A stretch of DNA of 64,000 nucleotides from Serinus canaria (lineage: Eukaryota > Chordata > Aves > Passeriformes > Fringillidae), in the NCBI RefSeq assembly GCF_022539315.1, contig NC_066343.1, positions 35,679,146-35,743,145 of the forward strand. The letters run 5' to 3'. Below, in pieces: positions 62,311 to 64,000 of the stretch (within the stretch, counting starts at the first letter, position 1; the number at the start of each line of letters is the position of its first letter). The position numbers and the translations under genes were made by a program. A model generated the notes under the pieces. That model had not been told where the DNA came from. It did no database searches and saw only the letters and a list, made by a program, of their open reading frames with translations.

Positions 62311-64000
62311 ACCAATATTCCTTGATACTTTTTGCTCTCAAGAGCATTTTTTTTCAGGATTTTCTTGCTGAGTTGACAAGAGAATGCGCCCAGGATGGTT
62401 CTTTTTTTGAAGAAACTAAATACTACCCACAAACCCTATGACTGTACGCATGAGCTTCACATATGCAGGGAAGAATATATTCTGTTTTCAGCTGAGAATG
62501 TGCCTCACAAAGCAGAGACTTTGCATAATGAGTCTTCATTCTGGTATGAAATAACGAGGTCATGTGAAATTTGGGAAGCCAGGGCTAGCTATATCAGAGG
62601 GGATTGTACATCCTTCCTCCTTTTTCATATTTTGTTTATCAATAGAATTTACTTTTTAACTGTATATGTTTTGTGCACAATCACAATCTACTACCAAGGA
62701 CTTTAAGTTCTTTCATGAAACTGGCCCATTTAACCATAGGACTGGTTGAAGAGTGGGTAGATTAAATGAGTACAACATGTGGCTAAATAAACATTGTTTC
62801 ATATGGAGTTTGTTGTTGTGTCCGACAGTGCAGTGGAAAATAACAGACTGGCCTTATATGGGCTTTGATTTGTTTTCCTTTTTTTTAAAATGGTTGCAAA
62901 TTAGATGCAATTTGGTTTTGTTTGTGCTTGTTTGTTTGGTGTTTTTTTGGGTAAAATGGGGGGGGTTGTTTCGCTTTCTCTCCCTGTAGTGTTTGCCTTT
63001 ATCTGACATGACTTTTTCCAACGTAAAAATTGAAGAATATGCATGAAGTTTTCAGAAATGTACTACTCAAATTATCCACTCTGTTTTCATTTATGTGCAG
63101 CAAACAATGCTCTTCTTATATAATTGATACCTGGATGGAGATTTGTAATTTGTTTAATTTTTTGTCTCCTACAAAATATATTTTCACTTCTGCCTGGTTA
63201 TTCATGCAGCAGCTTGAACAAGGGGAAAAAAAATCCTGCACTTCTGTATAATTATTATAAAATCAGAACTTACAAATGACCTATAAAGAATATTGAGCAG
63301 GAAAATGGACCAGTTTCCCTCCAGTTATTATGATGTGCTTGCAAACCTTTTTCAAAAACTGTATTATCACTGAACTAGTTAATTGATTTTATTTTATAAT
63401 GCAGCCAGCAATTTAAGGTAATTCTTTCCTCCCATTTTTTTGATAGCTCTCTTTTAACAAAGATCCAGAGCTTCTAAAAACTCAGGTAGCAAAAGGATGA
63501 AAGCTACTCTGAGATAAAAATCTCTTTTGTGGCAGTATTTGCTTTCTGCAGTAGTATTTTTCTCTCTTTTCCATTCACATAATCACAGCCCAAGTTAATA
63601 GAACTCATTGAAAAATCAGCAACTGATCACATCGTGGCTGAATGTCATCATAAAATATTTTAAAACACTTTAATTAACCCCTTGAACACCAGGGAAATAT
63701 CCAAACTAATTTGCTTATTTCTCTGAGCTCTTTTCTGAGCTATTTAATTAACACGTTTTTACAAATTCTCTATTTTATTAGTAGTGCTACAGTTGGAGCA
63801 CAAGGAGAACTAGCTCTGAATGCAGGACTAAAATGGGTAGTTTTTTTTCCTTTTCTTTAATGATTGAATTTAATCTTCAAATTTGGCACCAAAAAAAATC
63901 TACAGATGATAATTAATTTTTTTATGTAACTTTTTGGCACAGTTCTTAATAACATTTGAGAAGAGAACATTCTGAAGGGATTCCATTGTTTTAGAATTAT
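62311..64000. other. Unique AT-rich DNA, no gene seen
   Basis: Contains a G8 run near 62960. Frames at 62395-62706, 62753-62989 and 63030-63251 (plus) have no recognisable domain. Confidence 0.5.

Overview
The window looks like AT-rich intergenic or intronic DNA from a bird, most likely a passerine. Five CR1 retrotransposon insertions carry the avian CR1 3' end and reverse-transcriptase reading frame, and there are several solo long terminal repeats (LTRs) of kinds I associate with songbird genomes. No intact protein-coding gene, tRNA, rRNA or CRISPR array was found. The species call is inference from repeat content; no database search was run.

Layout. 1-12.1 kb: unique AT-rich DNA with a TG/TA microsatellite, a CR1 on the minus strand (2617-3597) and a CR1 on the plus strand (8441-9345). 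12.1-14.2 kb: a minus-strand CR1 with a reverse-transcriptase motif, split by two LTR insertions of opposite orientation and carrying a perfect 37-bp-arm palindrome. 14.2-37.2 kb: mostly unique DNA with a GC-rich islet (18.6-18.9 kb), a CTAT microsatellite, a short CR1 (31886-32417) and two weak exon-like segments (28919-29108 minus, 36547-36676 plus). 37.2-38.2 kb: an old solo LTR of about 930 bp.

39.4-47.7 kb is the accessory region. Two direct copies of a 1.3-1.4 kb segment lie about 5.1 kb apart. Their 745-bp core is almost identical, while both flanks are more diverged. Each copy is followed by purine-rich simple repeat ((AG)n in copy 1, an 880-bp GGAA-type array in copy 2) and then by a diverged related segment. 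Between the copies lie a 39-bp minisatellite, a GC-rich decayed coding region on the minus strand with 203-220 bp internal repeats, and a solo LTR. A GGAGT pentamer array follows at 47.5 kb.

47.7-64 kb: unique AT-rich DNA with three minus-strand solo LTRs (one with matching 5-bp target-site duplications, 53494-53806) and two minus-strand CR1 fragments.

No set of genes acts together here, and I saw no convincing new molecular system. The items most worth a second look are the decayed repeat-coding region, the sharply bounded high-identity tract in the duplication, and the palindrome inside the nested CR1.
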